A DNA stretch of 64,000 nt from Candidatus Thorarchaeota archaeon (GTDB taxonomy: Archaea > Asgardarchaeota > Thorarchaeia > Thorarchaeales > Thorarchaeaceae): positions 1-64,000 of the forward strand of contig RDOF01000005.1 in assembly GCA_011365025.1 (NCBI GenBank). Reading direction: 5' to 3'. The translations under genes and the position numbers were made by a program. Positions 16,531 through 25,437 of this stretch are shown here, piece by piece (within the stretch, counting starts at the first letter, position 1; each line of letters starts with the position of its first letter). The notes under the pieces are model-generated. The model saw only the letters and a program-made list of their open reading frames with translations, made no database searches and was not told where the DNA came from.

Positions 16531-17313
16531 ATGCTCCGAGAAATCAGTCTAGAGAGATGGAACTCGATAAGACATCTGTTTGACTCACATACTATGCTGC
16601 GCGCTGTCATTCGTCAATGCGCACAACTGGGAATAGGCACCTTGGAAGTGGATGATAGCAAATCCCCCTCTGTTGCGCTGTACTCAATTCCAATGATGAG
16701 TTTCCTTGCTGGGGATAGCACAAGGGATTCAGCAATTTCCTTGGTTGAATCAGTCCCTCCCCTCTCAATTACAGTTGCACCAGACTCTGGATGGAGCGTC
16801 CTGATTCAGGACTTGTGGGGGCAAAAGGCGAGAGTTCAGCATCGAACACGACTGGACCCAACCAGGCTAGATGTCGAGCATATTCGGGCATTAAAGAAAG
16901 AACTACCGGAAGGATACGAACTACATGAGCTTGATCTTGACTCGGCACGTCAAATCACTCATGAATACAAGAAGCAGATTGAGGTCTACTTCCGCTCAGT
17001 AGAGGGCCTTTTGGAAAAAGGAATCGGATATTGCGTTAAGCGTGAAGGGAAACTGGCTAGTCTTGCCTATACCCCGTTTCCCTTCATCGATGAGTTCGAG
17101 ATACAGGTCTTCACTGAGAATTCTTTAGAGCACAGAAGAAAAGGACTGGCCACTGCTGTCTGCGCAGCACTGATTGAGCACGGCCTTGAGAATGGATTAG
17201 TTCCCCATTGGGATGCAGCTAACCCGCCCTCAGTTGGATTGGCACTGAAGTTGGGGTATACGAATCCCATACCCTATGATGTATACTACTATCTACCCGA
17301 GATGAAGGAATGA
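16531..17313 (+). CDS. GNAT-type acetyltransferase, long form
   Basis: About 260 residues. The C-terminal half is a GNAT domain: IGYCVKREGKLASLAYTPF (central strands), then LEHRRKGLATAVCAALIEHGLENGLVPHWDAANPPSVGLALKLGY, typical of the PF12746/FR47-like subgroup. The N-terminal half is a separate alpha/beta region often found in that subgroup. The frame opens at a GTG at 16501 with ATGs at 16516 and 16531; a TATA-like CTTATACC near 16490 would place transcription start around 16515, so I favour 16531. The TPR gene follows 59 bases later. Confidence 0.75.
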   Translation: MLREISLERWNSIRHLFDSHTMLRAVIRQCAQLGIGTLEVDDSKSPSVALYSIPMMSFLAGDSTRDSAISLVESVPPLSITVAPDSGWSVLIQDLWGQKARVQHRTRLDPTRLDVEHIRALKKELPEGYELHELDLDSARQITHEYKKQIEVYFRSVEGLLEKGIGYCVKREGKLASLAYTPFPFIDEFEIQVFTENSLEHRRKGLATAVCAALIEHGLENGLVPHWDAANPPSVGLALKLGYTNPIPYDVYYYLPEMKE

Positions 17314-17372
17314 GGCTAGCATTGAGCTAGCAATCTTTTTCTCATGGCGGTCACCTGGCTCAGTGAAACTTC

Positions 17373-18329
17373 ATGATTAGAGAGACTAAGCGAATACAGC
17401 CATACTTAGCGGATGATGGAGACTATGTCATGCTGGTGGATTTCATTCTTCAGGCGGCACCCCTTCTTCATCAGGGCTTCATACCGGATAGTGTGTGGTC
17501 CGACAGGGAAACCGAGTCGATCCCCTATGTGTCGGATGTCACTCGCTTCAACTACGGCAATACTCAGGCAGGTATCAGGATTATCCACAGGAAAGGCTAT
17601 GAACCGAAGGCAGGGGGTCATGTGGAGGATGAGGTCATTGCAACGTGTTATGGGCTTCCGGAGGACTCCTCTTTGGAGCTGAGAACGCACAGGTATTACC
17701 ATGACCCAAGATTCGTAGAGATTCAGGTCGCTGGACAAGAGAAGGCGGTGAGCGGCATTCTCGAGAGATTCAGCTCCCACTTCAATAATGAAGCAAAACC
17801 AGACGCCTCCGAAGTTACGAGGTTACTGAGAATCGCACGGTCTGCAGTCAGAGTACACGCGTGGAGAGCCGCGGAAATGAATAGCATCGAAGCGCTCAGA
17901 GGGGATCCCTTGAATGACGAGGCACTAATGTATCTTGGAATTGCCAGAGCTGCACAAGGCTTTGAGCCTGAAGGAGAAACCCACTTGTTGGCATCACTTA
18001 CGCTTAACCCGAAGAATTCTGATGCCTACTACAACCTCGGCCTTCTTGCTTTGAAACAAGGCAGAAGTCTATTCGCCACCGACTGCTTTGAACATGGGCT
18101 CTCAATTGATCCTTCAAATCATGCTCTTCTGTTTCAGTATGGAAGAGCGCTAGAGAGAATCGGAAGGTTGCAGGATGCGCTTCAAGCCCATCAGCAGTGT
18201 GTCCTACAAAGTCCAAACCCGGGCCAGCTATGGGGATTCACAGGCATGGACTTCACTGGAGAGGCAAAAGAAGCAATTGAACGAATTGAAATGGCCATCA
18301 GAGAGGATAGTAACCAAACGCAGTACTAG
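17373..18329 (+). CDS. TPR-repeat protein
   Basis: 318 residues. The N-terminal 140 residues are an alpha/beta domain that I do not recognise (FNYGNTQAGIRIIHRKGYEP, TCYGLPEDSSLELRTHRYYHD). From about residue 150 to 300 there are four to five TPR motifs, such as DAYYNLGLLALKQGRSLFATD and ALLFQYGRALERIGRLQDAL. It is likely a cytosolic adaptor. It follows the acetyltransferase closely and may share its transcript. A 14-bp palindrome lies just after its stop. Confidence 0.78.
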   Translation: MIRETKRIQPYLADDGDYVMLVDFILQAAPLLHQGFIPDSVWSDRETESIPYVSDVTRFNYGNTQAGIRIIHRKGYEPKAGGHVEDEVIATCYGLPEDSSLELRTHRYYHDPRFVEIQVAGQEKAVSGILERFSSHFNNEAKPDASEVTRLLRIARSAVRVHAWRAAEMNSIEALRGDPLNDEALMYLGIARAAQGFEPEGETHLLASLTLNPKNSDAYYNLGLLALKQGRSLFATDCFEHGLSIDPSNHALLFQYGRALERIGRLQDALQAHQQCVLQSPNPGQLWGFTGMDFTGEAKEAIERIEMAIREDSNQTQY

Positions 18330-18332
18330 ACC

Positions 18333-18346
18333 ACTCGAGCTCGAGT
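18333..18346. terminator. 14-bp perfect palindrome between convergent genes
   Basis: ACTCGAGCTCGAGT is self-complementary and sits four bases past the TPR stop, facing the convergent gene ending at 18376. A bidirectional termination role is plausible from position alone; there is no clear T tract. Confidence 0.35.
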
Positions 18347-18375
18347 CAGGAAACCGCAAGCTCATTCAGAAGAGC

Positions 18376-19116
18376 CTAGCCAGACCACATTGACCGGTAG
18401 ATTTCTTCGGGCGGATCCATCTCAACGACAGTGTCATTATCGGTACTCCACGAATCAATCTGCCCGGCCCAACTGGGTTGCAGGTCAACGCGCTGGCGCA
18501 AGTACACTTGTACCCAGTCGTGTGGTGCAATCATAACATGCCATGCAAGCTCCATCTCCCAGTGACTTGATTTGAATAGATAGTGACCCACTATCAGAAT
18601 GCCCGCACCGTTATGAATGGGAGTCCAATCAGTGGTTTCATTTATGCCAAATGTGGGGTAGTGGGTCGCAAGATAATCGACAAATACATCTCGCTTCTCA
18701 ATAACCTGAGCCAACTCCTCAAAGGTCCAGTTTAGAACACTGAGAAAGGCAATATCTTGCGCCATGAAGCCATCAGAAGAAAGGGTCACTTCAACCTCGA
18801 TGCACAAATCGATATGACTTGAATTCGGGTAAAGGAATACCTCTAGTAGCGGAGTATCAGGCCAGTATGTGAAATTTGCCGGTATTGATACATTAGTGTG
18901 AATGGCCACCTCATGATTATCTAGAGGCCTTGTAGAATCAATTTCAACAAGGAACCACCCGATTTCCCCAGGGCTTGTACTAATCGAATTGGGGACAAAA
19001 TCAATCTCCAAACTGTCAGCAGGGGCATTAGTATAGATTAACACAGCTGCAGAAGCGCAAAGAATTGTAATGAGAACTAGCACAAAGCCAAGCAGCCTAC
19101 GATTTGATCCAGTCAT
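18376..19116 (-). CDS. Exported protein with N-terminal anchor
   Basis: 246 residues. One N-terminal hydrophobic helix (LLGFVLVLITILCASAAVLIY) after a short basic start acts as signal peptide or anchor. The rest is a polar ectodomain: a beta-sandwich-like first half (IGWFLVEIDSTRPLDNHEVAIH) and a second half rich in Trp (SSHWEMELAWHVMIAPHDWVQVYLRQRVD). Several N-x-S/T sites suggest glycosylation outside the cell. No family recognised, and it lacks the C-terminal anchor of its neighbours. Confidence 0.68.
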   Translation of the reverse strand: MTGSNRRLLGFVLVLITILCASAAVLIYTNAPADSLEIDFVPNSISTSPGEIGWFLVEIDSTRPLDNHEVAIHTNVSIPANFTYWPDTPLLEVFLYPNSSHIDLCIEVEVTLSSDGFMAQDIAFLSVLNWTFEELAQVIEKRDVFVDYLATHYPTFGINETTDWTPIHNGAGILIVGHYLFKSSHWEMELAWHVMIAPHDWVQVYLRQRVDLQPSWAGQIDSWSTDNDTVVEMDPPEEIYRSMWSG

Positions 19117-19252
19117 CCCAACTCACGCATCAATAATTGAATCATTAGTTTAAAGAGATTGGGAACTAAGTAAAAAATCTGAAAGCGAATCCAGTAGTGG
19201 TTGCTCAGAGATATTTCGAAACACAAGGCAAGTGATGCTCTAAACACACCCA

Positions 19253-20116
19253 TTAGAAGATTAGTGATGCTTTACTATCCCATCTGGTGTAAAGCCGACC
19301 ATCAGGCTGTAAGATTAGGTAGCGTGGACTTTCCTGTTCCTCGGAAACCATGCAATCATCATTCCATACAATGCTCATGCCGTGAGCATCATATTTCCAC
19401 ACTCCAAACGGGAGAAGTTCTAGCCGCCTATAGGATTCGGTCATCCTGAAACTCTCAGCAAACTCGTCATATCTCATCGAAGCATAATCTTCTGCGCCGT
19501 AGAGTTTCTTGAAGGACACCTGGTCGGGCTTCCATAGCGTTGCCAATTGATCTACTATATAGTCCAAGGAGAAAGCATCAAACCAACGAGTCATAGCTAT
19601 CGAGAGTCGGAGGGTGAATCCCTTGGATTGGATAATCTTAGATAGCAAGAGTGGGTCGTGCTCATATTTCGCAGGTACCCTCATTATCTCGATTATTTTT
19701 TCCTTGTCAAGCGCAGGTATAGAGAGGGAAATGACTCGGACACCCAAATTGTAAAGCTGGTCCAGTTTCTCCTCAGTGAGACCGACGCCGCTCGTTTGGA
19801 CCTCCGCGTGTGCGAGCCAAGGGGTGACCATGTTGAGGATATCCATAACATCTTCAACATAGCTCATGTTGAGCGTCGGTTCACCATGACTCGTAATCAT
19901 GACTGATTCTACTCTATCAGCTGCATACCTGAGCCTCCGTCTCACTTCTCTCGACCAATGCTCATGGTCGCTTCTCCATGTAGTCTTGAATTTCGTGGCA
20001 TGCTGCCTGTACACGCAGAATCTGCATTCATTCATGCATCCTGCAGGAACAGCAATTTGAAGCGATCCAATCATTGTGTTGGTATTCCTCAAGCATGCAT
20101 ACAGTAAGTAGTGCAT
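19253..20116 (-). CDS. Radical SAM protein
   Basis: 287 residues. The cluster motif CMNECRFC (C27, C31, C34: CxxxCxxC) binds a 4Fe-4S cluster that cleaves S-adenosylmethionine. Other family strands are seen: SVMITSHGEPTLN (GGEP-like), EVQTSGVGL and RVISLSIPALD. An internal Met at residue 15 (20074) could be the true start. There is no SPASM-type C-terminal cysteine cluster, and the C-terminus is short (ESPRYLILQPDGRLYTRW). The substrate is unknown. It stands alone between a surface protein and the LRR gene. Confidence 0.85.
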   Translation of the reverse strand: MHYLLYACLRNTNTMIGSLQIAVPAGCMNECRFCVYRQHATKFKTTWRSDHEHWSREVRRRLRYAADRVESVMITSHGEPTLNMSYVEDVMDILNMVTPWLAHAEVQTSGVGLTEEKLDQLYNLGVRVISLSIPALDKEKIIEIMRVPAKYEHDPLLLSKIIQSKGFTLRLSIAMTRWFDAFSLDYIVDQLATLWKPDQVSFKKLYGAEDYASMRYDEFAESFRMTESYRRLELLPFGVWKYDAHGMSIVWNDDCMVSEEQESPRYLILQPDGRLYTRWDSKASLIF

Positions 20117-20290
20117 TTAATGCTCTGAATGAGTCAAGTATTGCCAGTGGATGAATTCAGCGGCCAAATTAGCCCGAGGACTGGAATCCAGTGATACCAA
20201 AGCCTGTCACATTTGAGGAGAACAGCATCTTGTTTCAGAATCCCGGTTATGTGTTGCAGTACAGAAACATGGCTAGCCTGATATCAACGA

Positions 20291-21118
20291 TTAAAGCTCC
20301 GTAATAACCTCCAATTTTTCACAGCCCTCCAGTGGACTCAAATCTACGGATTCCAAAGGATTATCGAATAAATAGACCAGTTCCAAGTCTGCGCAACCAC
20401 TCAACGGTGACAAGTCAACAGACCTTAGCTGGTTTCCAGAGAGATCAAGCCGCTTCAGCCTAGTGCATGAATGAAGCGGACCCAAATCAATCTCTTGAAA
20501 TCCATTGGAACACAAGTCAAGGTGCATTAGAACTCTGCATGTTTCCAAAGGTCCTAGATCAATCTGGCTCAACTGGTTATTGCCTAGCCATAGCGATTCC
20601 AAGTTTATGCATGTTTCCAAGGGAGTCAAATCGATTCGTTTCAATTGGTTTGTGCTGAGAAGGAGTGTATGGAGCGAAGTGCAGGCACTCACGGCTGTCA
20701 AATCCAAATTCTGTAATTGATTCTCACGCAGATCCAGTTCGGATAAGCCGGCACATGTGCCAAGAGGAGTCAAATCAATCGCCTCTAATTCGTTTTGTTG
20801 GAGGTCTAGCATCCATAGGCTAGTACAAGAGAGTAAAGGCGAGAGGTCAATTTGACGGAGTCTGTTTTCGGATATCCAGATGGACTGCAAACCTGTGCTT
20901 TCGTGAAGAGATGACAAGTCAACATTCCGTAGTGAATTCTTAGATAGTACAATTGTCTTCAGATTGATGCTCTTTGTCAGCGGGGACAAATCAACGTGCA
21001 GTAGGCTTCGTTCCCACAAATCGATGACATCACTATCCTTGCTGAACTCGAATGTGTACTCCTTGTTATATGGGCCAATTCCCTTGATCACGATGATGTC
21101 ATCAGGTTCGTAGAGCAT
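20291..21118 (-). CDS. Leucine-rich-repeat protein
   Basis: 275 residues, almost all LRRs. About nine to ten repeats of 24 residues follow the pattern L..IDLSPL..C..L..L.L..N.L, for example EAIDLTPLGTCAGLSELDL followed by QNLDLTAVSACTSLHTLLL. The constant IDL-SPL segment and a conserved Cys per repeat make the array very regular, suggesting recent expansion. The first 35 residues are a small strand-rich cap (DDIIVIKGIGPYNKEYTFEF). No signal peptide or anchor, so cytosolic. LRR proteins mediate protein contacts; partner unknown. Confidence 0.85.
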   Translation of the reverse strand: MLYEPDDIIVIKGIGPYNKEYTFEFSKDSDVIDLWERSLLHVDLSPLTKSINLKTIVLSKNSLRNVDLSSLHESTGLQSIWISENRLRQIDLSPLLSCTSLWMLDLQQNELEAIDLTPLGTCAGLSELDLRENQLQNLDLTAVSACTSLHTLLLSTNQLKRIDLTPLETCINLESLWLGNNQLSQIDLGPLETCRVLMHLDLCSNGFQEIDLGPLHSCTRLKRLDLSGNQLRSVDLSPLSGCADLELVYLFDNPLESVDLSPLEGCEKLEVITEL

Positions 21119-21469
21119 AGTGAGTCGCTTTGAGAGGGGATTGTTGACCGATAAATACTAGCTCCTTTGGGAAGATATGATAACAGTCAGGATTTGTATA
21201 GAAGAAATAAGAGCTCATCTTGCTATGGCCCTGTTGCCGGCCCAAAATGCAATCAAAATGACATTGCATATGTTTATCAGCAAATAGTCAGAGGGATTTG
21301 GGCAAGGCGAATGCTAGTACATGAAGTGTTACAACCAAGGCATCAATATCACTGAGCAGAGAGTTCTGTTCAAAGACATCGATATTCAGCCCGCTTTTCT
21401 TCCTCCCGTTTGTCTTTTGCCTATGGTTGGTATTGCATTCGAATCCCTGCTGGGAAGGGAGGTGATATA

Positions 21470-21589
21470 GTGGGCAGACATAACAATTCTAGTGGACGAA
21501 AACACAGGAATCATAATGGAAGGAAAAATACGAATCATCGTATACACCTGATTGAAGACACTACAGGGAATGGTTGGGCAGGTGTTTAG
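21470..21589 (+). CDS. Possible 39-residue basic microprotein
   Basis: A GTG at 21470 is preceded by GGGAGGTGAT at 21457-21466, one of the best SD matches in the window, with four bases between. The frame encodes 39 residues rich in Arg, His, Asn and Lys (GRHNNSSGRKHRNHNGRKN, then a short LIEDTTGNGWAGV tail). The composition suggests nucleic-acid binding. It is too short to be certain; the SD, the charge pattern and the hairpin 25 bases downstream are the arguments for it. Confidence 0.4.
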   Translation: MGRHNNSSGRKHRNHNGRKNTNHRIHLIEDTTGNGWAGV

Positions 21590-21613
21590 TTCACACCTCT
21601 AGCAACTTTCGTA

Positions 21614-21648
21614 TGGGAAACCACATGGATAAGACATGGGGTTTCCTA
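21614..21648 (+). terminator. Strong hairpin downstream of the microprotein frame
   Basis: GGAAACCACATG (21616-21627) pairs with CATGGGGTTTCC (21635-21646) with one mismatch and a seven-base loop; a G-U and a U-A pair extend it. It lies 25 bases after the stop at 21589. It could terminate that transcript or be a structured RNA; the downstream T tract is weak (TGTTTTATC). Confidence 0.45.
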
Positions 21649-21864
21649 GATGTTTTATCAGGGAATTGCCTCTTCTTTTCGCTGATTCATTCTAGTCGGG
21701 TTCCTGTCTGATTTCCCTTTGAACAAGGCGATTCTTCGTCAGAATCAAGAAATGAAGGTTCCGTGGTGTGCATGTGAATCTGTGAGAAAAAAAAGGGAGG
21801 CGGTTGCCAGTCGACAACCAATCCGATATGTCTTGATACAGTAAGGCCTCTACAAATGTGAATC

Positions 21865-23097
21865 CTATCTCTCGACTTCGATTTCCTCCAATGTCTTACC
21901 CTTAGTTTCGAGGGGTTTGCCTATGAATGCCAAGAGAGGCACAATCATCAGTATACCAGCAATGACCCAGAACATATCCATTAGAGGAAATGCTGTTAGG
22001 AGCGCCGATGCAAAGAGCGGCCCCACCACATATCCAAGTCGAGCACCAGTTACGCACACACCAATGCTGGTGGACCGAATCTCCGTTGGAAATATCTCAG
22101 CAAGATACACGTAAATCCAAGCTAGGACCATTGCCATGAAGAAGAACATACCCCAGTAGAAGTAGGAGATTTGCATCAGTCCCAAACCAATGTAACAGAT
22201 TGCTGAACCAAGAGAACCCAAAATCAGCACAATGTTTCTTCCTCCCTTGTCAAGAAGAACCCCTGAGATGAGTGCACTGACAGGAAGCAGTAATCCAGCA
22301 ACCGTTAGAAGGGAGGTCCACTCGTCAGGGGACATACCTTGAATCGTTGTGAAGAAGTAGCCGCCCCATGATGTGGCAATTTTGAAGGAGATTGTCCATG
22401 CCAAGTAGACGACGGTTGCAATTGCGATGTATTTGTAATCGGCACGATTCAGCTTCTTCAGCGCCTCGACTACGCCAAGTTTTTTCCCTCGCGCTTCATG
22501 AGAATCAGTCCATCTCTGAGGATCCTTCATGAAGAACAAAAGGACAAGGAGCACAATCATGAGAAAGAACATTACGCCATAGCCCCAACGCCAATCAGTT
22601 GCGTAGATTATCCGATTACCGAGTATTGCGTATAGTGGAATAACTCCAATGAGAAACGCGAGGCTTCCATATAGGCCGCGCTTCTCTGCAGGGGCTTCTT
22701 CTGAAACAGGAACTTCCCATAGATTCGAAGTAGTACCCATTATTACAATTGAATACAACAGCAGAAAGATGAAGACATCCGTTGACAGGTATACAATAAG
22801 AATCGTTGGAATTCCCATGACCACAGTCAAGAGCATCATTCCTTTTCTCCGGCCAAAGGCATCAGCGAACCAGCCAATGAAGAAGACGCCAAACACGATG
22901 ATGCCAAAGGCTCCTTGCCAGAGGGCAAAGTTCTCGGCCGTCAATCCGAACTCTGCTATTGCCAATGGAAAAGCGGTGGCCTCTATTAGCGAAAGCCAGC
23001 TATCCATGTTGCTCACGAGACCCATTACAACCACCAAGAAGATAATGTATCTCGTGGGCCTGACCTGCATCGATGCAGGAGTTTCACTTACGTTCAT
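21865..23097 (-). CDS. MFS transporter, sugar-porter-like
   Basis: 410 residues with about twelve transmembrane helices, the standard major facilitator size. Signatures include GWFADAFGRRKGM (loop 2-3 motif), VPVSEEAPAEKRGLYGS (after helix 4), LAEIFPTEIRSTSIGVCVTGARLG (loop 8-9 and helix 10) and the C-terminal PLETKGKTLEEIE, close to the PETKGxxLEEI ending of the sugar-porter branch. It moves a small solute across the cytoplasmic membrane by proton or solute coupling; the substrate could be a sugar or an aromatic acid. The ATG is preceded by GAGGAGAG. Confidence 0.88.
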   Translation of the reverse strand: MNVSETPASMQVRPTRYIIFLVVVMGLVSNMDSWLSLIEATAFPLAIAEFGLTAENFALWQGAFGIIVFGVFFIGWFADAFGRRKGMMLLTVVMGIPTILIVYLSTDVFIFLLLYSIVIMGTTSNLWEVPVSEEAPAEKRGLYGSLAFLIGVIPLYAILGNRIIYATDWRWGYGVMFFLMIVLLVLLFFMKDPQRWTDSHEARGKKLGVVEALKKLNRADYKYIAIATVVYLAWTISFKIATSWGGYFFTTIQGMSPDEWTSLLTVAGLLLPVSALISGVLLDKGGRNIVLILGSLGSAICYIGLGLMQISYFYWGMFFFMAMVLAWIYVYLAEIFPTEIRSTSIGVCVTGARLGYVVGPLFASALLTAFPLMDMFWVIAGILMIVPLLAFIGKPLETKGKTLEEIEVER

Positions 23098-23225
23098 TTT
23101 TCTCTCCTCTTCGCGAATTTTCTTGAACAGGCACGTATTGCAGGCAGGTATTTGTATCTTCTTACAAGTGGATATTTGCGCAAAGCTAATCCTTCATGAA
23201 CTCAAAATCTGCGTCGCATGGCGGC

Positions 23226-23399
23226 CTACATTCTTATGTAGGCAGTTTCCAAATGGCCTATAGCACGAGAGTAGTCGCCTAGCTCAACTAGTTTCTCTCC
23301 CGGAATCATATTTGCTTGAAGATCATTGGGTGTATACTTTAGAATGCCTTCTGGCCGCTGGACAGTTATGCAGCTTGGAATAGGGATTTTCCCACTCAT
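23226..23399 (-). CDS. Small hypothetical protein
   Basis: 57 residues from the ATG at 23399 (the frame is open to 23432). It reads SGKIPIPSCITVQRPEG, a short middle, then GDYSRAIGHLETAYIRM, which resembles a single TPR-like helix pair. GGCGAGGCGC precedes the ATG. It lies upstream of the MFS gene on the same strand. Coding potential is plausible but not proven. Confidence 0.35.
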   Translation of the reverse strand: MSGKIPIPSCITVQRPEGILKYTPNDLQANMIPGEKLVELGDYSRAIGHLETAYIRM

Positions 23400-23540
23400 G
23401 CGCCTCGCCCCCAGCCACATGGAGGATGCCATTCCAAATAAGCCTAATGGCTAGCCGGAATCTACAGAACAACGGGAAACGGGGCCTTCACAGCTGAATA
23501 GAGGCCCACCGTATTTGCGAGATTACTGTGATAGATGCTT

Positions 23541-24530
23541 CTAACCCTTTATCGCTTCTTCTTCGCGTTTGCGACGCTCCTTCTCCAAATCATCAATGCG
23601 CTTCTTCTTGGCATCTTCTGCTTTGCTTATTCGTTTCTCCACATCCTTAATTCGTTTCTCTGCATTCGATAGTTCCTTCTTCCGACGGTCTTCCGCGCTC
23701 TTGTGCTCCTTCTTCGCCTGATCATATTCCTTCTTTGCAAGATTCAACTCTCGCTGTAATCCCTCAAAATGTGTGCGCTTGGTTTCGGCAACAGAGTGGT
23801 ATCGACCAACCTCATCATCAAGACGAGAATGCAATTTGCCAAACTCAGAATTGAGCTGCTGCAGTTCTATAGTATATGCCTTGATATCTGATTCAATCGT
23901 CCTAATCTTCTCGTCTCTTGCGATTTCATCTGCTTCCTCAGTGATTGCCGAAGAAGCAACTGGAGGAGTGTAATCGCCTATTATTGGCTCTTCGGGAGGC
24001 GGAGGTGCTGGCTTTTCAAATGGCTCTTCAATCTCATCTTCGACTTCGGACTCCTCCAGAATCGGAGGCTCTTCAATCTCGCCAACAAAGTCCTCCTCAA
24101 GTGCTTCCACTTCTTCTGCTTCCACTGCAGATACATCTTCTTCGGCTTTGGATTGCGCCTCTGCAGCTCTAACTCTCTCGAGTATGTCCTTGACAACTTC
24201 TCGACCTCTCTCATGGTCTAGGATTTCGGGCTCAGAGGGAGCAGCTTCTTCTTCGAATTCTTCATCTTCGGAGGATTCAGCCTCCTCGAAGGCTTCGTCT
24301 TCCTCTACTTCGATTTCCTCAGATTCCTCTACATGAAGTGTGGATTCACTTGGCTGTTCCACATAGCTCTTATCTGACGCAACAGATTCCTCATGAATTG
24401 GTGCGGGCTCGGGAGCCTCAACGGGTTCTGGCGTAGATTCCTCTGGTTTCTTTACGAGGGATGCACCGCAACGAGTGCAGTACTTCCTCGTTACATCATT
24501 TGCTCTTCCGCATTTTGGGCATGTTTTCAA
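23541..24530 (-). CDS. Zinc-ribbon, acidic linker and coiled-coil protein
   Basis: 329 residues in three parts. Residues 1-30 are a zinc ribbon (CPKCGRANDVTRKYCTRCG). Residues 30-195 are a long, very acidic low-complexity linker rich in Glu, Ser and Pro. Residues 200-329 form a continuous coiled coil (DIKAYTIELQQLNSEFGKLH onward) that becomes strongly basic (KDVEKRISKAEDAKKKR). No signal or membrane helix. This architecture suits a cytosolic scaffold or tether; the partner is unknown. Confidence 0.78.
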   Translation of the reverse strand: MKTCPKCGRANDVTRKYCTRCGASLVKKPEESTPEPVEAPEPAPIHEESVASDKSYVEQPSESTLHVEESEEIEVEEDEAFEEAESSEDEEFEEEAAPSEPEILDHERGREVVKDILERVRAAEAQSKAEEDVSAVEAEEVEALEEDFVGEIEEPPILEESEVEDEIEEPFEKPAPPPPEEPIIGDYTPPVASSAITEEADEIARDEKIRTIESDIKAYTIELQQLNSEFGKLHSRLDDEVGRYHSVAETKRTHFEGLQRELNLAKKEYDQAKKEHKSAEDRRKKELSNAEKRIKDVEKRISKAEDAKKKRIDDLEKERRKREEEAIKG

Positions 24531-24781
24531 ATTCCTACAACTCCTATAAGCGGTACTGACCCCCAGTACTATGAATAATCCTTAGATATACATTTGGCGT
24601 ATCCAGTCGGACCACAGATAATCCCACGCTCACGAGTTACAACAGCAACTATTCGTTTCGCCTCTGCTTCAATGCATCAAGTTTTATCGACATGTTCTCT
24701 GCAGGCTCAAAACACACGAGAACTCGGATCGAGCTGATTGCTGTCTAGAGTACTATCCTTACACTTCTTGGAGATGAGAAA

Positions 24782-25345
24782 TTGAAGAACGAACCCAGAA
24801 GAATTTGTGGGATTGTGGGTAGTCCACGACGAAATGGAAATACGGAGATTCTGGTCGATGAGATTCTGAACGCTGCTAAAGAAGAGGGAGCCCTCGTAAA
24901 CAAGGCCATCCTGAGCAAGCTGGATATTTCGCCTTGCAGAGCATGTGACGTTTGTAGGAAAACTGGGAAATGTGTGCAGCAAGATGATATGACTGAGCTT
25001 TCCGACCTGCTAGAGAAATCAGATGTTTTGGTTCTGGGCACTCCAGTGTACTGGTGGGGACCAACTGCTCAATTCAAGGCCTTTCTAGATCGATGGTATG
25101 GAATCTACAATCGTGGAATATTCAAGGAAAAAGAAACGGTTCTTGTTATACCCTTGGAATCAAAGAATGAGTCTGTCTACAAGCCAATTCATGACATGTT
25201 CATAAGCATCATGGAGTATTTGCAGATGATTCATGCTGCAACAGTACTAGCGCCTGGGGTTTACGAAAGAGGAGAAGTACGGCAGCATCCGGAAATCATC
25301 GATTACGCCAGAGAGATTGGTACTAAGTTAGCACAAGTGAAGTAG
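24782..25345 (+). CDS. Flavodoxin-family NAD(P)H-dependent FMN reductase
   Basis: 187 residues starting at TTG. It has the FMN phosphate loop GSPRRNGNTEIL near residue 13, a Cys-rich segment CRACDVCRKTGKC at about residues 53-65 as in iron-sulfur flavoproteins, and the GTPVYWWGPTAQFKAFLDRW segment that lines the flavin. Such enzymes reduce quinones or other acceptors or carry an Fe-S cluster. The Cys spacing (CxxCxxCx4C) resembles the Isf family, though cluster binding is inferred. A single gene in a divergent arrangement with the zinc-ribbon gene. Confidence 0.86.
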   Translation: MKNEPRRICGIVGSPRRNGNTEILVDEILNAAKEEGALVNKAILSKLDISPCRACDVCRKTGKCVQQDDMTELSDLLEKSDVLVLGTPVYWWGPTAQFKAFLDRWYGIYNRGIFKEKETVLVIPLESKNESVYKPIHDMFISIMEYLQMIHAATVLAPGVYERGEVRQHPEIIDYAREIGTKLAQVK

Positions 25346-25437
25346 TGTCCCCATCTTGCTCTTCCTATAGAAATACAGGCAAATGACTGATGAGAAACCG
25401 TGCTTGAACCGCCCATTCAAGCTGGAAATGGATCAGG

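Larger units (their letters stand above)
21119..21864. other. Gene-poor stretch holding a microprotein candidate and a hairpin
   Basis: This 746-base interval has no long gene that I trust. A 62-codon frame at 21167-21355 has no SD and no protein-like pattern. The two elements that stand out are the short basic frame at 21470-21589 with an excellent SD and the strong hairpin at 21614-21648, both listed separately. The remainder shows nothing I can interpret. Confidence 0.5.

Noticed and set aside
20340..20900. Regular 72-base DNA periodicity that could suggest a CRISPR-like array
   Set aside because: The periodicity is the coding repeat of the LRR protein; units are adjacent, in frame and without spacers.
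21167..21355. 62-codon plus-strand frame in the gene-poor interval
   Set aside because: TTG start with no SD, no hydrophobic or secondary-structure pattern, and odd composition.
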